This document shows positions 1 through 11,300 of a DNA stretch of 64,000 bases, one piece after another (within the stretch, counting starts at the first letter, position 1; each line of letters starts with the position of its first letter). This DNA is from Bretschneidera sinensis. Taxonomy: Eukaryota > Streptophyta > Magnoliopsida > Brassicales > Akaniaceae. The stretch is taken from NCBI GenBank assembly GCA_023935145.1, contig CM043698.1, positions 39,271,501 to 39,335,500 on the forward strand, written 5' to 3'. The notes beneath the pieces are model-generated. The model was given only the letters and a program-made list of their open reading frames with translations. It was not told where the DNA came from and did not search any database. The position numbers were made by a program, and so were the translations under genes.

Positions 1-559
1 TAACAAATTTTGTCTGTAAACTGAACTAAGGCTTTCCAGTTTGACTCATGTTAACTAAGCTAAGTGAGTTTATGTTGACTTGTTGAGTCTCAGGCTCCAT
101 TCATGAGCCTTAATATGCACTCAGGTTTGATCTATGTGTGTCAAGCTTCAAACAAATCTCTGCTGGTTTTTATGTGCTTGAAATCTTCTATATTGCCTAT
201 TGCTCCAGGGTCATGATGAATTTGTGTATTCCTCGTTGGTTTTGTTGAATATAAACAAATATGCAATTGACATAAGGGCTGTTACATACTCTATTGACTC
301 TAGGTAGTTGACACCACCATTGAGTTCAGACATGGATAGGCTCTATGAAAGAACAAGGCCTGCTGTGACTAAAACTTAAAATCAGGTTGCTTTTAGAATT
401 TTAATTTGAGATCGACCCATAATGATCAGTCTCCTGGCACCCTCTGGCACAATTCTATATGGAGCAAGTAAAATTAAAAAAAAAAAGGAACATATCCTTT
501 TTATGAAAGAATCTAAAACTATTACTGCCTTACCAAAATTGATTGTTATGATTTTTCAG
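1..559 (+). other. Intron 1 (3' part) of the TPS gene
   Basis: Noncoding, AT-rich sequence that ends in a pyrimidine-rich tract and a cag acceptor at 557-559, directly before a recognisable TPS exon. Class II TPS genes typically have one long first exon and two short 3' exons, so this should be the intron after the long exon, which lies outside the window. I see no coding segment or recognisable repeat here. Confidence 0.7.
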
Positions 560-833
560 GCCAAATGATGATGCAGAATGGGAAACTTGCGTGTCTGTGC
601 CAGATTTTGATTGGAAGCAGATCGCTGAGCCAGTAATGAAATTATATACTGAAACAACTGATGGTTCTGCAATTGAGACAAAAGAGAGTGCTCTTGTTTG
701 GAATTACCAGTATGCAGATCCAGATTTTGGTTCATGCCAGGCTAAAGAGCTTCTAGATCACCTGGAAAGTGTTCTTGCCAATGAACCAGTTTCTGTTAAG
801 AGTGGTCAACACATAGTGGAAGTTAAACCTCAG
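560..833 (+). CDS. TPS: Class II trehalose-6-phosphate synthase, penultimate exon
   Basis: This exon encodes about 91 residues of the C-terminal trehalose-phosphatase-like (HAD) domain of a class II TPS. The first base completes a codon from the upstream exon; the frame then reads PNDDAEWETC and PDFDWKQIAEPVMKLYTETT and ends HIVEVKPQ at the gt donor (834). The KxxVEVKPxGVxKG signature of this domain is split by the intron at a codon boundary. Class II proteins carry a TPS-like and a TPP-like domain, usually lack clear enzyme activity, and are linked to sugar signalling. The wording of both exons is closest to the TPS8/9/10 branch, judged by eye. The frame is open with no damage. Confidence 0.9.
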
Positions 834-3800
834 GTTAGTAGCCAAGTTCTTCCTTTAAATTATCAATCTGTTTGGGAGAATCCCTCCTTTTTTTATTAAA
901 AAAAAAATGGATGAAGTAGTAATTCTTATTATCCTTCAAAGAATAGAAAATACTAAGAACAAGGCTGCAAGGCACAGCAGCGAGGAACAAACAGAAAACA
1001 GAAACTTAAAAACCCAACAATATGATTAATACTGGGTCTCATTTATAAACTGATGCAGAATGAGATAAAGAATATTTATTATTTTAAGATTTTAGGTTAT
1101 TTGTGGGATTATTGTGTAAATAAGGATTTTAATTTTATTAGTTTCTTATTATGTTTAAGATTAGTTAGTTTTCTATTATGCTTAGGATTAGTGCCTATAT
1201 AAGAGCACTCATATTTAGGATTGTAATTCAGTTTGATTATGAAATTTGAAATTTAGCTATCTCTGTTTCTCCCCGTTCTCAATATACTGCTCTCTTTAAT
1301 TATTTGTTCTGCATCTACCAATATTTGTGCTCTGATACCAATTTGATGCAGGACAAATAATTAAAGAGAGAAGCACATTGAGAAAAGGGAAACAACATAG
1401 AAGTAGGAAGATTAGACCAAGAGAAAATAGACTAGGTAGAAGAGAGATAGAAAGAGGGAGAACAGGTCGAGCATAGAAATATTAGGATTGTAATTCAGAC
1501 TTTGATTATGAAATTTGAAATTTAAGCTATCTGTGTTTCTCCCCTTTTTCAATTTGCTTCTCTCTTTAATTACCTGTTCTGCATCTACCAATGTTTATGC
1601 TCTGATACCAATTTGATGCACGACAAATAATTAAAGAGAGAAGTAGATTGAGAAGAGGGAAACAAGAGAAACAACATAGAAGCAGGGAATTAGACCGAGA
1701 GAAAATAGACTAGGTAGAAGAGAGATAGACAAGAGGGAGAATAGACAAAGCAAAGAAATAGAGATAGGCTAAATTTCAAATTCCATAATCAAAGTCTGAA
1801 TTACAATTTTAAATATGAGTGTTCTTATATAGGCACTAATCCTAAACACAATAGGAAACTAACTAGTCCTAAACATAGTAGGAAACTAGCTAATAATAAA
1901 ATTAAAATCCTTATTTACACAATAATACCACAACTAACCTAAAACCTTAAAATAATAAATATTCCATATCCCATTCTGCATCACAAACTAAAGTGTTTCT
2001 TGGGACAAAATTATGCTTATTAAGTTATATGTTACATGGTTATAATCATAGAAATGAAAGTCAAATTCATTGTCCTTTTATCTACTTAAACTTTTTCTAA
2101 TTTATAAAACTTTAAAATGATGAGTTACTTCCTAAAACTTTTTCAAACTTACTATGTCCATTGTATCTTGAACCTAAAATTACATAAAAAAGATTAAATA
2201 GAAGAATATTATATACTTGATTGACTTTGTTTGTTTTACATTTTTTTTTTTTTTTTTTTTTTACAAAATGTAACTGTAAATGCAAATGTTAAACTTAGTT
2301 TGGTATCATTCAATACCTTTATGATTAAAAAAATGTGAAGTAAGAATGAGAAAATTAAGTATTAATACGTTCTGCTTTGGATATAAATTCCTAGTTCTAT
2401 CCCTGACCTAGACATAAATTAATGCCTCAAAACAGTAGCAGCAATTTCCCAGTTGTCAAAGAAACTAAATTTTGTTATCATCATATCAATTACCATGCTT
2501 CTTCTAGGCTAAGATTAATGCTCTTAACTTTAATATTCTGATTAATCAAAAGAGAAAGGTTTAGAACTTCCTAAGTTTGTCTTGGGCTCTTCACATTTAA
2601 TTGGATATTTGGTGTCTAGAACAGAAAAGGTTTGTGTTTACAACGATAGCAAGATGTTACCAACCATGCAAATTACTTCTATAACAAAATAATTTTCTCT
2701 GTTATGGGTTTAGGAGCTTTGGCTCTGAGGCGAATATTTTCATTTGTTTTGCAGCCTATGTAAAAGCATTTGTTAGGGTTTGGAAGATAGACATCTTAGA
2801 TGACTTTTATACTCTTCATCTTTGATAGTGAATTTCTCTGCTCTCGCACGTGCACATAAGCCTAATCAGTTGAACCACATATATCTTGTGTCTTTCGTTT
2901 ATGTGATTATTTTTATTATTGTTTCACTATTTATTTATGGTTATCTTTATCGATCTTGTTACAACATGTTCTATATACAAATTGCGCTTCTGGTGTCGTA
3001 ATGATTATGGCGTATTCATATTTTAGAGGGTGGAAACTCTTCTCACCCCATATCCTCTCTCTCCCTCTTACCTAAATTTGTTAAAGGTGATGAATCGATA
3101 GATATTTGTTTTATCCATGGCATATTTTTTTTCTTTTTAAATGCATATTTAGCAGTTATTGGGAAAAATTAGAAATCCACTAGTTATACAGAAGATTACA
3201 GGTTAAAAGAACCACAATGCTTGGTTTAAAATTTTGAAATTAGAGTATATGGCTCACATATTCTTTGTTGACTTTTCACTGAGTTTCTTTCCTAATTGTT
3301 GTCATTCCAACTGGTTCTAACTTCCAAATTACCCTGGCTATGCCTTTTGTTTCCGAAAAATTCAAAGGAAGACTTGTTCATTGTCATTGCAAGAACCAGA
3401 AGAGGATAGTAGAGAGAACTGAAGTTACTTATCTATGATATTTCATTATTTTTTGGTTTGAAAGGGTCTAGGTGAAAGATATGGTCCAAATTTGATTTCC
3501 AAGGCCTTGTTTTTGCCACGTTTGAGATTTTTCATATGCCTTTCCATTAAGTAGACAATTCCTTATCTATTTTAAGAATTTTTGAGTTGTTTAGTCAAAG
3601 CACATGATTAGTTAAAGTCATATGATCTCTTAGCAAACTGCATGGTGCCCAATGCCCAAAAAAACTTTTTTCCAGCAATAGCTTTTTATATAATAATTGA
3701 CTGAATAATATATTAACATTTAACATACTTTAGCTTGTCCCAACAAGCCTGTGAATCGTCAAATGGAGGAGAATTTGAGCACATATGTCAAAATGATTTG

Positions 3801-4337
3801 TCTCTGAACAGTACGATAATAAAGTTGGAAGCTTGAACTGTCCTAATGTATCTTTGATTGGTATGAACCAGATGCTTTTGAAAGGTGTTTCATGCATGAA
3901 TCTGATGGGCAATAACATAGGTCAGGACTCGGTAGAATGAAATATTTCTATTATTAGTCTTTAATTAGTAATTAACAACAATCGTGATGTTGATAATCAT
4001 TGTGATTTGATGGGGAATCTGTGTTTCTTTCTCTCTGGCTCCTTTGTGCAGGATAGCAATGTTGGTTAACAAATATGATCCGTCAAACATTTGAAGGATG
4101 ATAAATTGACTTTGATATATAATCTCAGTATGATGATTTTGTACAATTCATGCATGGTCTGCAGCTTGTTAATTGATCTTATGTCATTCCTGGATTTTTC
4201 TGATTATGTATTTTGTATGATCTTCTACTAGCTGTGAAAATTTTGCAATATTTGTTTTTTTTACTATTTTTGAATAAGCTAAAAATGTGAGGCTTATGCT
4301 TTTCTTTAACGATCTCTTTCCTTCTATTACGTGACAG
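834..4337 (+). other. TPS intron 2 (3.5 kb, repeat-bearing)
   Basis: The borders follow the GT-AG rule (gttag at 834, gacag at 4333-4337) and the intron is phase 0. It holds an inverted-repeat element at 1051-1983, a run of 22 T at 2241-2262, and otherwise AT-rich sequence without convincing coding potential. Short frames inside it on either strand look like chance. The length seems large for this intron position in class II TPS genes and is partly explained by the inserted repeat. Confidence 0.85.
1051..1983. repeat. Inverted-repeat (fold-back / TRIM-like) element in TPS intron 2
   Basis: The ends are TGATGCAGAAT... and ...ATTCTGCATCA. About 260 bp at each end are inverted copies of one another; for example 'cctatataagagcactcatattta' territory near 1192-1215 is matched in reverse near 1810-1835. 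The middle holds two further related blocks with gctctgatacca (1329-1340 and 1600-1611), the reverse complement of the initiator-Met tRNA primer binding site. Read on the minus strand, 1983 to about 1617 looks like a short LTR (TG...CA) followed by TTGGTATCAGAGC, as in a TRIM. A rearranged head-to-head TRIM is my best reading; the flanks (taaac / caaac) only roughly match as a target duplication. Confidence 0.6.
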
Positions 4338-4640
4338 GGTGTAAACAAGGGTCTTGTAGCAGAACGTCTTCTTGTAACAATGCAGCGGAAGAGAATGCTT
4401 CCAGATTTTGTTCTCTGTATTGGGGACGATCGATCAGATGAGGATATGTTTGAGGTGATAATGAGTGCAAGGAATGGTCCCTCTCTCTCCCCAGTTGCTG
4501 AAGTATTTGCATGCACCGTTGGACGGAAACCAAGCAAGGCAAAATACTACTTGGAAGATACAACCGAGATTTTGAGAATGTTGCAGGGCCTTGCCAATGC
4601 TTCAGAGCAGGCTGCTAGAAATGCTCCTCAAGTTTCCTAG
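4338..4640 (+). CDS. TPS: Class II trehalose-6-phosphate synthase, last exon
   Basis: Encodes the last 100 residues and a TAG stop at 4638-4640. It opens with GVNKGLVAERLL, continuing the previous exon in frame, then carries CIGDDRSDEDMFEVI, the HAD motif with metal-binding acidic residues typical of the trehalose-phosphatase fold. FACTVGRKPSKAKYYLEDT follows, which is highly characteristic of plant class II TPS proteins. Length and ending fit the family and no frame damage is seen, so the host gene looks functional at this end. A Tat-like retrotransposon starts only about 530 bp downstream of the stop. Confidence 0.93.
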   Translation, partial: GVNKGLVAERLLVTMQRKRMLPDFVLCIGDDRSDEDMFEVIMSARNGPSLSPVAEVFACTVGRKPSKAKYYLEDTTEILRMLQGLANASEQAARNAPQVS

Positions 4641-5170
4641 CCAGTGATTATTGACAGAGAGTAGTTAAAAGCACATGCTTTCTCCTTAAGGTCTTTTAGA
4701 AGTATATATTGGGTTGTGTTATGTTGAAATTCTTCGAATCTCTAGCTATTGGAGCTCTATAGTTGGATTCAAAATTAATGTTTGGGTCTTTCAGTCTGTC
4801 AGATATAAGGGGCAGTTTATCCTATTGTTTTGCACAGTATTTGTAGTTGTGACTGCAAGTAGATAATTTGTAGCCGTTGAGTTTGTTGGTTGTCTTCTTA
4901 TTCAATTATTTCGGTGATGGTTTTTGTGATAATTTCAATCTTTCATATAAATTTGCTGTACAAGATTGCAGACTGACGCCCGTTTATTTGTGTAAGAAAC
5001 ATATCATAACATTTGATTTTGGTATATCAACATTGCTTTGGGAATTGATGGCCTCATACGATACTTGGACATGAAGTTTTTCTGCAGTACGATAGCATAG
5101 TTGAAGGATAGTGTATATTAAAAAACGTCGCATCCTTGTTTTCTTAGAATTTAGGTCTAAAATGGTAAAT
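4641..5170 (+). other. TPS 3' UTR and downstream flank
   Basis: No gene is supported here. The first few hundred bases are probably the 3' UTR (AT-rich, several TTTGTA/TGTA-like polyadenylation-type elements), but the cleavage site cannot be placed. The region ends at the gatac target duplication (5171-5175) of the next element. Short open frames at 4877-5074 and on the minus strand show no family signature. Confidence 0.6.
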
Positions 5171-5175
5171 GATAC

Positions 5176-5704
5176 TGATGTAGAGGGAAATTTTATGTCT
5201 AGTGATATCATGACACGTGTTAGTCTCTATGAAAAAAAAAAATTGCAACTTAGGTATATCAATCAATCAAATTGTCACACTCAGTAAAGGGTATAATGGT
5301 CATTTCATATATCAAATTACTATGACATTCCAGTTTATTAATAAACTATTATTTAAATAAATCTAGCCTATAGATAACATACTCTAACTTATGGCTAACT
5401 TTGACCTTATCTACAGGAATTTAATTTCTATCCTAATACTTAGTTATCAATCACTCTTCTAATCGAATTCTACTCAAACACATTATATAAGGGGCTCTAA
5501 CCATAAAAAAAAATTCAATTCTCATACATAATTCTTAGTCTTATTTAGCTCTCCACATTCTCAAAAAGCTTTATTCTAACTTAGGCATCACGGAGGCCCA
5601 ACCCACTGGTCCTTCGACGACTTTTTAGGATTTCTCCTTGTTTCGCTTTTTGTAGGTATCACTTCCTGGCCATTTGCTTTCTTGGCAGATTTTCGATATC
5701 AACA
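5176..5704 (+). repeat. Element O 5' LTR
   Basis: 529 bp, starting TGATGTAGAG and ending ATCAACA. It aligns by eye along its length with the split 3' LTR (13114-13235 joined to 19255-19684). A TATA box (tatataagg, about 5484-5492) lies in a position matched by ctatataaaa in the 3' copy. Confidence 0.88.
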
Positions 5705-5727
5705 GATTGACGCCATTTGTGGGAACC
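5705..5727 (+). other. Element O primer binding site
   Basis: Directly after the LTR comes gattgacgccatttgtggga, a TGGCGCC-type tRNA primer site with one changed base, as expected after the LTR of a Tat/Athila-type element. The precise tRNA cannot be assigned with confidence. Confidence 0.55.
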
Positions 5728-5879
5728 TTCTTAACTTTATGAGGTACAAAGAACTCATCTTTTACAATGCCGCTTAAGAACCCTGCCAAGAATACCATCG
5801 GTACCAGCTTAGTAGCCACACGAGCATCCACTAGTAGCCAATAGTCTGGTTCACGGTTCCCTACAATTTCAGAACATGC

Positions 5880-7290
5880 CACCTCCTATCAAAGCCACAA
5901 CTAACCATTTGATGGATGAACTAGGCATAAACAACCTCCTCAGCTCGACCTGGTAGACTTTGGTGTCCAAGAGAACCCAAAGGCACCTCCTACACCAAAC
6001 TTAACTGCTCCAGTAACTCAAGAGTAATTCTCGTAACTTACCTAACTTGTCACGAATCTCGTTGCTAAACTCAGGGGGCAAACTCTTCCTCCTACACCTC
6101 CGCTTCCACTTCACTGAAGCCCTCGGCCAAAAAGCGAACTAGTCTCAACAAAATGGCTAGGAGTCACTCTACCACTGGGTCTTCTCCTCATCTTGCGGCT
6201 AAGTCCTGAGATTTCTCTATCTCCAAGCCCTCTCTTGGGACTAAGTCTCGAAGTTTCACCATCTTTAAAAACTATACTAACCTAGACATAAAATTGGAAA
6301 AGATGGACAAGAGGATAGGAGAAGTGCTTAAGGGAAGGAATACAAACATTCTGGATGAACTTAACTCTCAAGCACCACCTTTTACGAAAGAGATCCTCGA
6401 GGCTCCTCCCCTTCGGCATTTCAAAATGCCAATTATAAAGGCCTATGATGGCTCCACGGATCAAATGGACCATCTCTAGCACTACAAAACTACCATGATG
6501 TTGCATTGCCATCCTGATGTTTTCAAGTGCCGCGCTTTTCCTCTGACGCTTGAGAAGGCTGCAAGCACCTGATAGTCACACTTGAAGCCGAAAGCATCGG
6601 CTCATTTTAGGAGATTAGTCGTGCCGTTGCAGCATACCTCTTAACTAGCAAATGACTCCGAAAGACTTCGGAAAGTCATTTCAATATTATTCAACTCAAT
6701 GGAGAGAAGCTACGAGAGTATGTTTCACGGTTTAACGCCACTACCTGGGAATTCCAGACCTTGATTCGACAGTGCAGACTTTGGCATTCAAGAATGGACT
6801 CAGGTCGGGGTCTTTTAGCTCCAAGCTTACTAGGCGCCCACCAAAGGATATGAACAAAATCCGTGCTAGAGCTGAAAGGTTCATGATTGCAGAAGACGAT
6901 CAAGCTTTCTAAGCGAAAAGAAAATGAGGGACAGAGAAAAGAAAAAGGGACGCCAATGAGCTGAAGGACAGTACGACAAAAAAGCCCTGTCAAGAGGGCA
7001 AGGCAAAGATCACCCCTCTCTTTGAAAGATTTATCTCACTTAATGCATGTTCAGGACTGAGACATTCTCCATTGGCCTCCGAAGCCACTCTACCCTACTG
7101 AGAAGAAGAATCGAACTAGGTGGTGTTGCTTCCACAAAGATCATGGGCATGACATTGAGGAGTGTCACACTCTCAAAAACCATATCGAGTCCCTCATTCG
7201 TAAAAAGTATCTAAAGGAATACATTAGGCCTCCTCAATCCCGAGATGATGAACATCACCCCCGAAGAAGCCCCAAACTTTCATATAAGTA
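5880..7290 (+). pseudogene. Element O gag remnant
   Basis: A broken gag. The best preserved part is 6294-6560, reading KEILEAPPLRHFKMPIIKAY followed by DGSTDQMDHL, then a TAG stop, then HYKTTMMLHCHPDVFKCRAF, a wording typical of Tat-lineage gag. Near 7105-7180 a zinc-finger-like stretch CCFHKDHGHDIEEC is followed by HTLKNHIESLIRKK, also characteristic of this group. Between them the frame shifts several times and contains many stops. In the live element this would be the capsid/nucleocapsid polyprotein; here it cannot be translated as one product. Confidence 0.75.
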
Positions 7291-7559
7291 GACAACCGAA
7301 CAGTTGAGTCATAGTCGAAGTAATCGCCGAAGGCCGAGTCCAAGGAGACACTGTCGAAATAATAGACACCCCTAGTTACAGGAACCATCAAAACGATTTT
7401 TAGGGGACCAGCAGCAGGTGGGTAATCCTCCCACGCAAGGAGAGCTTATGCCTGATTAGTAGCATCAATCAACGGACCTCATAAGTGGGTTAATACAAAT
7501 CAGGTCATCTCCTTTACAGATGGTGATTTGGAGCGGTTACAGACTCCTTACGATGATGT

Positions 7560-7960
7560 AGTGGTTATCACACTTCTCATTGCCAACTAAATTCTCGAGT
7601 GAATCCTTGTGGACAATGGAAGCTCGACAGACATTCTCTATTACGACGCTTTCAAGAAGATGAAGTTGAAGGATGACAAGCTCAAGCCAGTGTTCTCTCC
7701 ACTATATGGCTTCTCGGGAACACCAGTGTTTGTTGATGGTAGTATAGCCCTTCTGGTCACCACAAGAATGGCTTCGTGACTCACCACCATTATGATCATG
7801 TTCCTAGTGGTCAAACATTTGTCCTCATACAACGTGACCCTTGGAAGACCAACACTTAATAAGATGAAGGCAATAGTCTCCATCAATCATTTGAAAATGA
7901 AATTTCCCATGGAGCAAGGCAAGGGGGAAGTCCGAGAGAACCAAAAAGCCTCTTGATCTT
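7560..7960 (+). pseudogene. Element O protease remnant
   Basis: The retroviral-type aspartic protease active site is visible as ILVDNGSSTDIL at about 7600-7635 (D-N-G in place of D-S/T-G), followed by YYDAFKKMKLKDDKLKP and a glycine-rich flap-like stretch SPLYGFSGTPVFVDG. The frame breaks soon after 7775. It would have cleaved the Gag-Pol polyprotein. Confidence 0.7.
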
Positions 7961-8229
7961 GTTATTTGAACTCCATCAAGGGGTAGAAAAAAGCAGAAAC
8001 CTTACCTTTGGAAACTGAAAACTTCTTAGATAATCTCAAGACTCCACGGAGGCTAACCTATAGAAGAACTAATCTCCATTCCCTTGAACAAGGGAGACTC
8101 GAAGACGGTATAAATCGAGTCCAGCCTCCTTAACAACCTTAAGGAATCCTTGATATTTTCCTTTGAAGGAATCTGGACTTGTTTGCATGGTCGGCCTCTG
8201 ACATACTCGAAATTAATCCCCGAGTCATC

Positions 8230-9190
8230 GTACATGGACTGAATGTGACTTGGACCACAAGCCCATTATTCAAAGAAAGAGGTTGTTTTCTCCAGAGTGG
8301 TAAGATGCCATAGAAGAAGAAGTAGACAAACTTCTTGCAGCTTACTTTATCTGGGAGGCCAACTACTTAGAGTGGGTCGCCAATCTAATGATGATAAAGA
8401 AAGCTAATGGCAAATGGAGAATTTGTATTAACTTTACCGACATGAATAAAAGCCTATCCAAAAGACAGCTTCCCTCTACCCCAGATAGACCAGCTGGTTG
8501 ACGCCACCTTCGGACATGAGTTATTCATTTTTATGGATGCGTATTCAAGTTCTAACTAGATCCTCATGCATGAGCCAAATCAGCCCAAAATCGCTTTATC
8601 ATCGACTAAGGCTTATACCGTTACAAGGTAATGTCTTTCGAGTTGAAAAATGCAGGGGCAACCTATCAGAGGTTGGTCAACAAAATTTTCAAAGAACATA
8701 TCGGGAAAAACATGGAAGTATACATGGATGATATGCTGGTCAAGAGTGTTAAGGCTGAGGACTATGAATCTGACTTAGAAGAAGCATGAAAGGTCGAGGA
8801 CCATGAATCTGACTTGGAGGAAACATTCGGAATACTCCGACACCACCAAATATGGCTGAACCCAGGAAAGTGTGCTTTCAGAGTCATCTATGGAAAATTC
8901 CTAGGATTCATGGTAACACAACGAGGGATAGAGGCTAATGCCGAGAAGATAAAGGCAATTGTAGATATGACTCCTCCCCTGAACATCAAAGAGGTACAGA
9001 GGTTAACTGGATGAATAGTCGCACTCAGTTGATTCATGTACAAATCAGTCGAAAGGTGCCTACCTTTCTTTAATGATATTAAGAAAGCCAAAGATTTCAC
9101 CTGGACTGAGGACTGCCAAAAAGGCTTCAAAAAATTGAAGGAAAACTTGAGCTTGCCACCGCTCTTAACTAAGCCCATCATTTAAGAGGA
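8230..9190 (+). pseudogene. Element O reverse transcriptase remnant
   Basis: Recognisable RT blocks in several frames: VANLMMIKKANGKWRICINF near 8370-8430, SFELKNAGATYQ near 8637-8670, and the catalytic YMDDMLVKS at about 8721-8747. Then come KCAFRVIYGKFLGFMVTQRG and the connection region ending in PPLLTKPII. Stops and frame changes separate the blocks. A segment around 8765-8820 repeats the preceding sequence (kaedYESDLEE / vedHESDLEE), a local tandem duplication of about 48 bp. Confidence 0.8.
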
Positions 9191-9990
9191 AATCTTTCTC
9201 TACATATTAGCAGGCTAAGATGTAGTGCTCTCAGTTGTTATCCGAGAATAAGGTGGGGTCTAGAAACTCTTCTATTATGTTAGTCGGGTTCTGCATAACA
9301 CTGAGGCAAGGCATCTTCCCATAAAAAAAGGCATACTCCCTCTTAGTCAAAGCTCGAAAACTTCGACCATATTTCCAGGCATATACTATCATTCTGCTAA
9401 CCAATCAACCCTTGAGGCAAGTGCTCCACAAGCCAGACATCTACGGCAGATTGGTGAAGTTGTTTATAGAGCTCGGAGAGTTTGAAAACTAATACAAACC
9501 CCAAATGGCTATTAAAACTTAGACTTTAGCGGATTTCATAGTGGAACCCACATTCCCCAAAATGCCAGTCGGAAGGCAAGAGTCTAAGGAAAATAGACAA
9601 ACATCGAGTTGGACATTGTATGTTGACAGACAACCTTGAAGGTTTTACAGTAGAATATTCTATGAGGTTCGGATGCAAGGCCTCAAACAATGAGGCCTAG
9701 TATAAGGCATTGCTCGTAGGGATAAAACTAGCAAAGACATTGGCTGCTGAAGCCTTGGAAGTATAGAGTGACTCACAACTGGCGGTCAATCAAATGACCA
9801 ATGAGTATGAAGCCAAAGTTACAAAAATCATTAGGTATCTCGAAAAATCCTGCGAGTTCACAGCAACTTTTAAGAGGTTCCAAATAATACAAGTACCCCG
9901 AATAGAGAATTCAAAGGCATATGCCTTAGCATAACCCGTCTCTTCCAGGCAATCTGACCTCTCCCAAGCAGTCTACCTCGAGATGCCTAG
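9191..9990 (+). pseudogene. Element O RNase H region remnant
   Basis: Very decayed. Between the RT connection region and the integrase I can follow fragments such as TLADFIVEPTFP (about 9520-9555), a phrase common just before the additional RNase H of Tat elements, and a later leucine/serine-rich stretch. Catalytic residues cannot be lined up with certainty. The call rests mainly on position between RT and integrase. Confidence 0.5.
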
Positions 9991-10239
9991 CATTGATGAA
10001 GTGCCAGTCATGTCTGTGATCGAAGAACAAGGTTGGATGAACCCGATCCTCCAATACTTGAGATATATAGCATTCCTTAGTCTAAAGAGTAAAGCCAAGA
10101 AGATCAACTCCCGTGTTTCATGGTACACCATCATTGAAGAACAGTTATACAAAAAAAGCCTTACAACTCTCTATCTGAAATACCTCCGGTCTATCGACGT
10201 AGGTATACCCTCTAAGAGGTTCACGAGGGTATATGTGGT

Positions 10240-11300
10240 AATCATCTAGGAGGCTGAGCTCTGGCCTACCAGATACTCCGAAATGGCTACTATTGGTCGA
10301 AAATGCTTTAGACGCCACAAAGATGGTAAAAAAATGCAAGACATGTCAGTAATATGCCTCTGTGTCTAGGCGACCCACCAATCTATTGACGTCAATCACC
10401 AGTCCACTTCCCTTCCCTATGTGGGGAATGAACATCCTCTATCATTTCCAAGAAGCTCTAGGGTAGAAGAAACACGTGATAGTAGCCATTGACTACTTAA
10501 CCAAGTGGACAAAAGTTGAGCTTCTTGCTAGCATCATTGATTACTAGACTTGAGAATTCATCTGGAAGTCGATTGTATGTCGATTCGATATACCGAGGAT
10601 ACTCATCACCGACAACGGTAAGAAGTTTAATAGCTTCTAGTTTAAATCATTTTGCTAGGACCTCGGCATCAAATCATTTTGCTAGGACCTCAGGATCAAG
10701 CCCCGATTCTGCTCAGTAGGTTACTCCCAAGCTAATTGGAAAGTCGAAGTGGCTAACAGGACCCTCTTACAAGGAATCAAGAAGAGACTCAAAGATGTTG
10801 ACCAACAATGGGTGAAACACCTTCTAAATGTCCTTTGAGCCTATCGAACAACTACACATACTACAATTAGGGAGACTAATTTTTTTTTTTTTTTTTGCAT
10901 ATGCCTCAAAGGCTGTTACCCTACTCAAAATAGGGGTAACATCGCTACAGGTACAGAGCTTTGACGAAGCCAACAATGAAGAAGCTCTCAAGGTGAACAC
11001 TGATACGATTAATGAGGCAAGGGATAGGGCCTAGATCAAACTTGCTGCCTACCACCAGCAGGTGTCAAGGTATTACAAGTCATGTGTCCATGGGAGAACC
11101 TTTAAGCTATGTGACTGAGTACATCGAAAGAATGAAGTATCTCACCCTCAAGAGACAGTAATGCTCCTCACAAACTGGGAGGGACCCTACCGTATTAAAA
11201 GAGTCTCAAGTTGGCACATTTGAACTTGAATATCTGGATGGCAAACCAATACCTCAGACTTGGAACATCGAAAATCTATGCAAGTTTTATCAGTAGAATT
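10240..11300 (+). pseudogene. Element O integrase remnant
   Basis: Fragments of the DDE integrase core: a stretch equivalent to DYLTKWTKVELLA at about 10490-10530, then RFDIPRILITDNGKKFNS at about 10580-10635 containing the second catalytic aspartate. A C-terminal piece with NWEGPYRIKRVS sits near 11178-11215. A small duplication (tttgctaggacctc... twice, about 10655-10700) and a T-run at 10879-10896 add frame damage. Confidence 0.7.

Noticed and set aside
2241..2262. T22 run as a polymerase III terminator or SINE tail
   Set aside because: No A/B box pair or SINE body was seen beside it; probably a simple homopolymer.
4877..5211. Short frames downstream of TPS as a small gene
   Set aside because: No family signature, AT-rich composition, inside the probable 3' UTR and flank.
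9191..9990. A precise RNase H active-site assignment in element O
   Set aside because: Too many stops and shifts; catalytic residues could not be aligned with confidence by eye.
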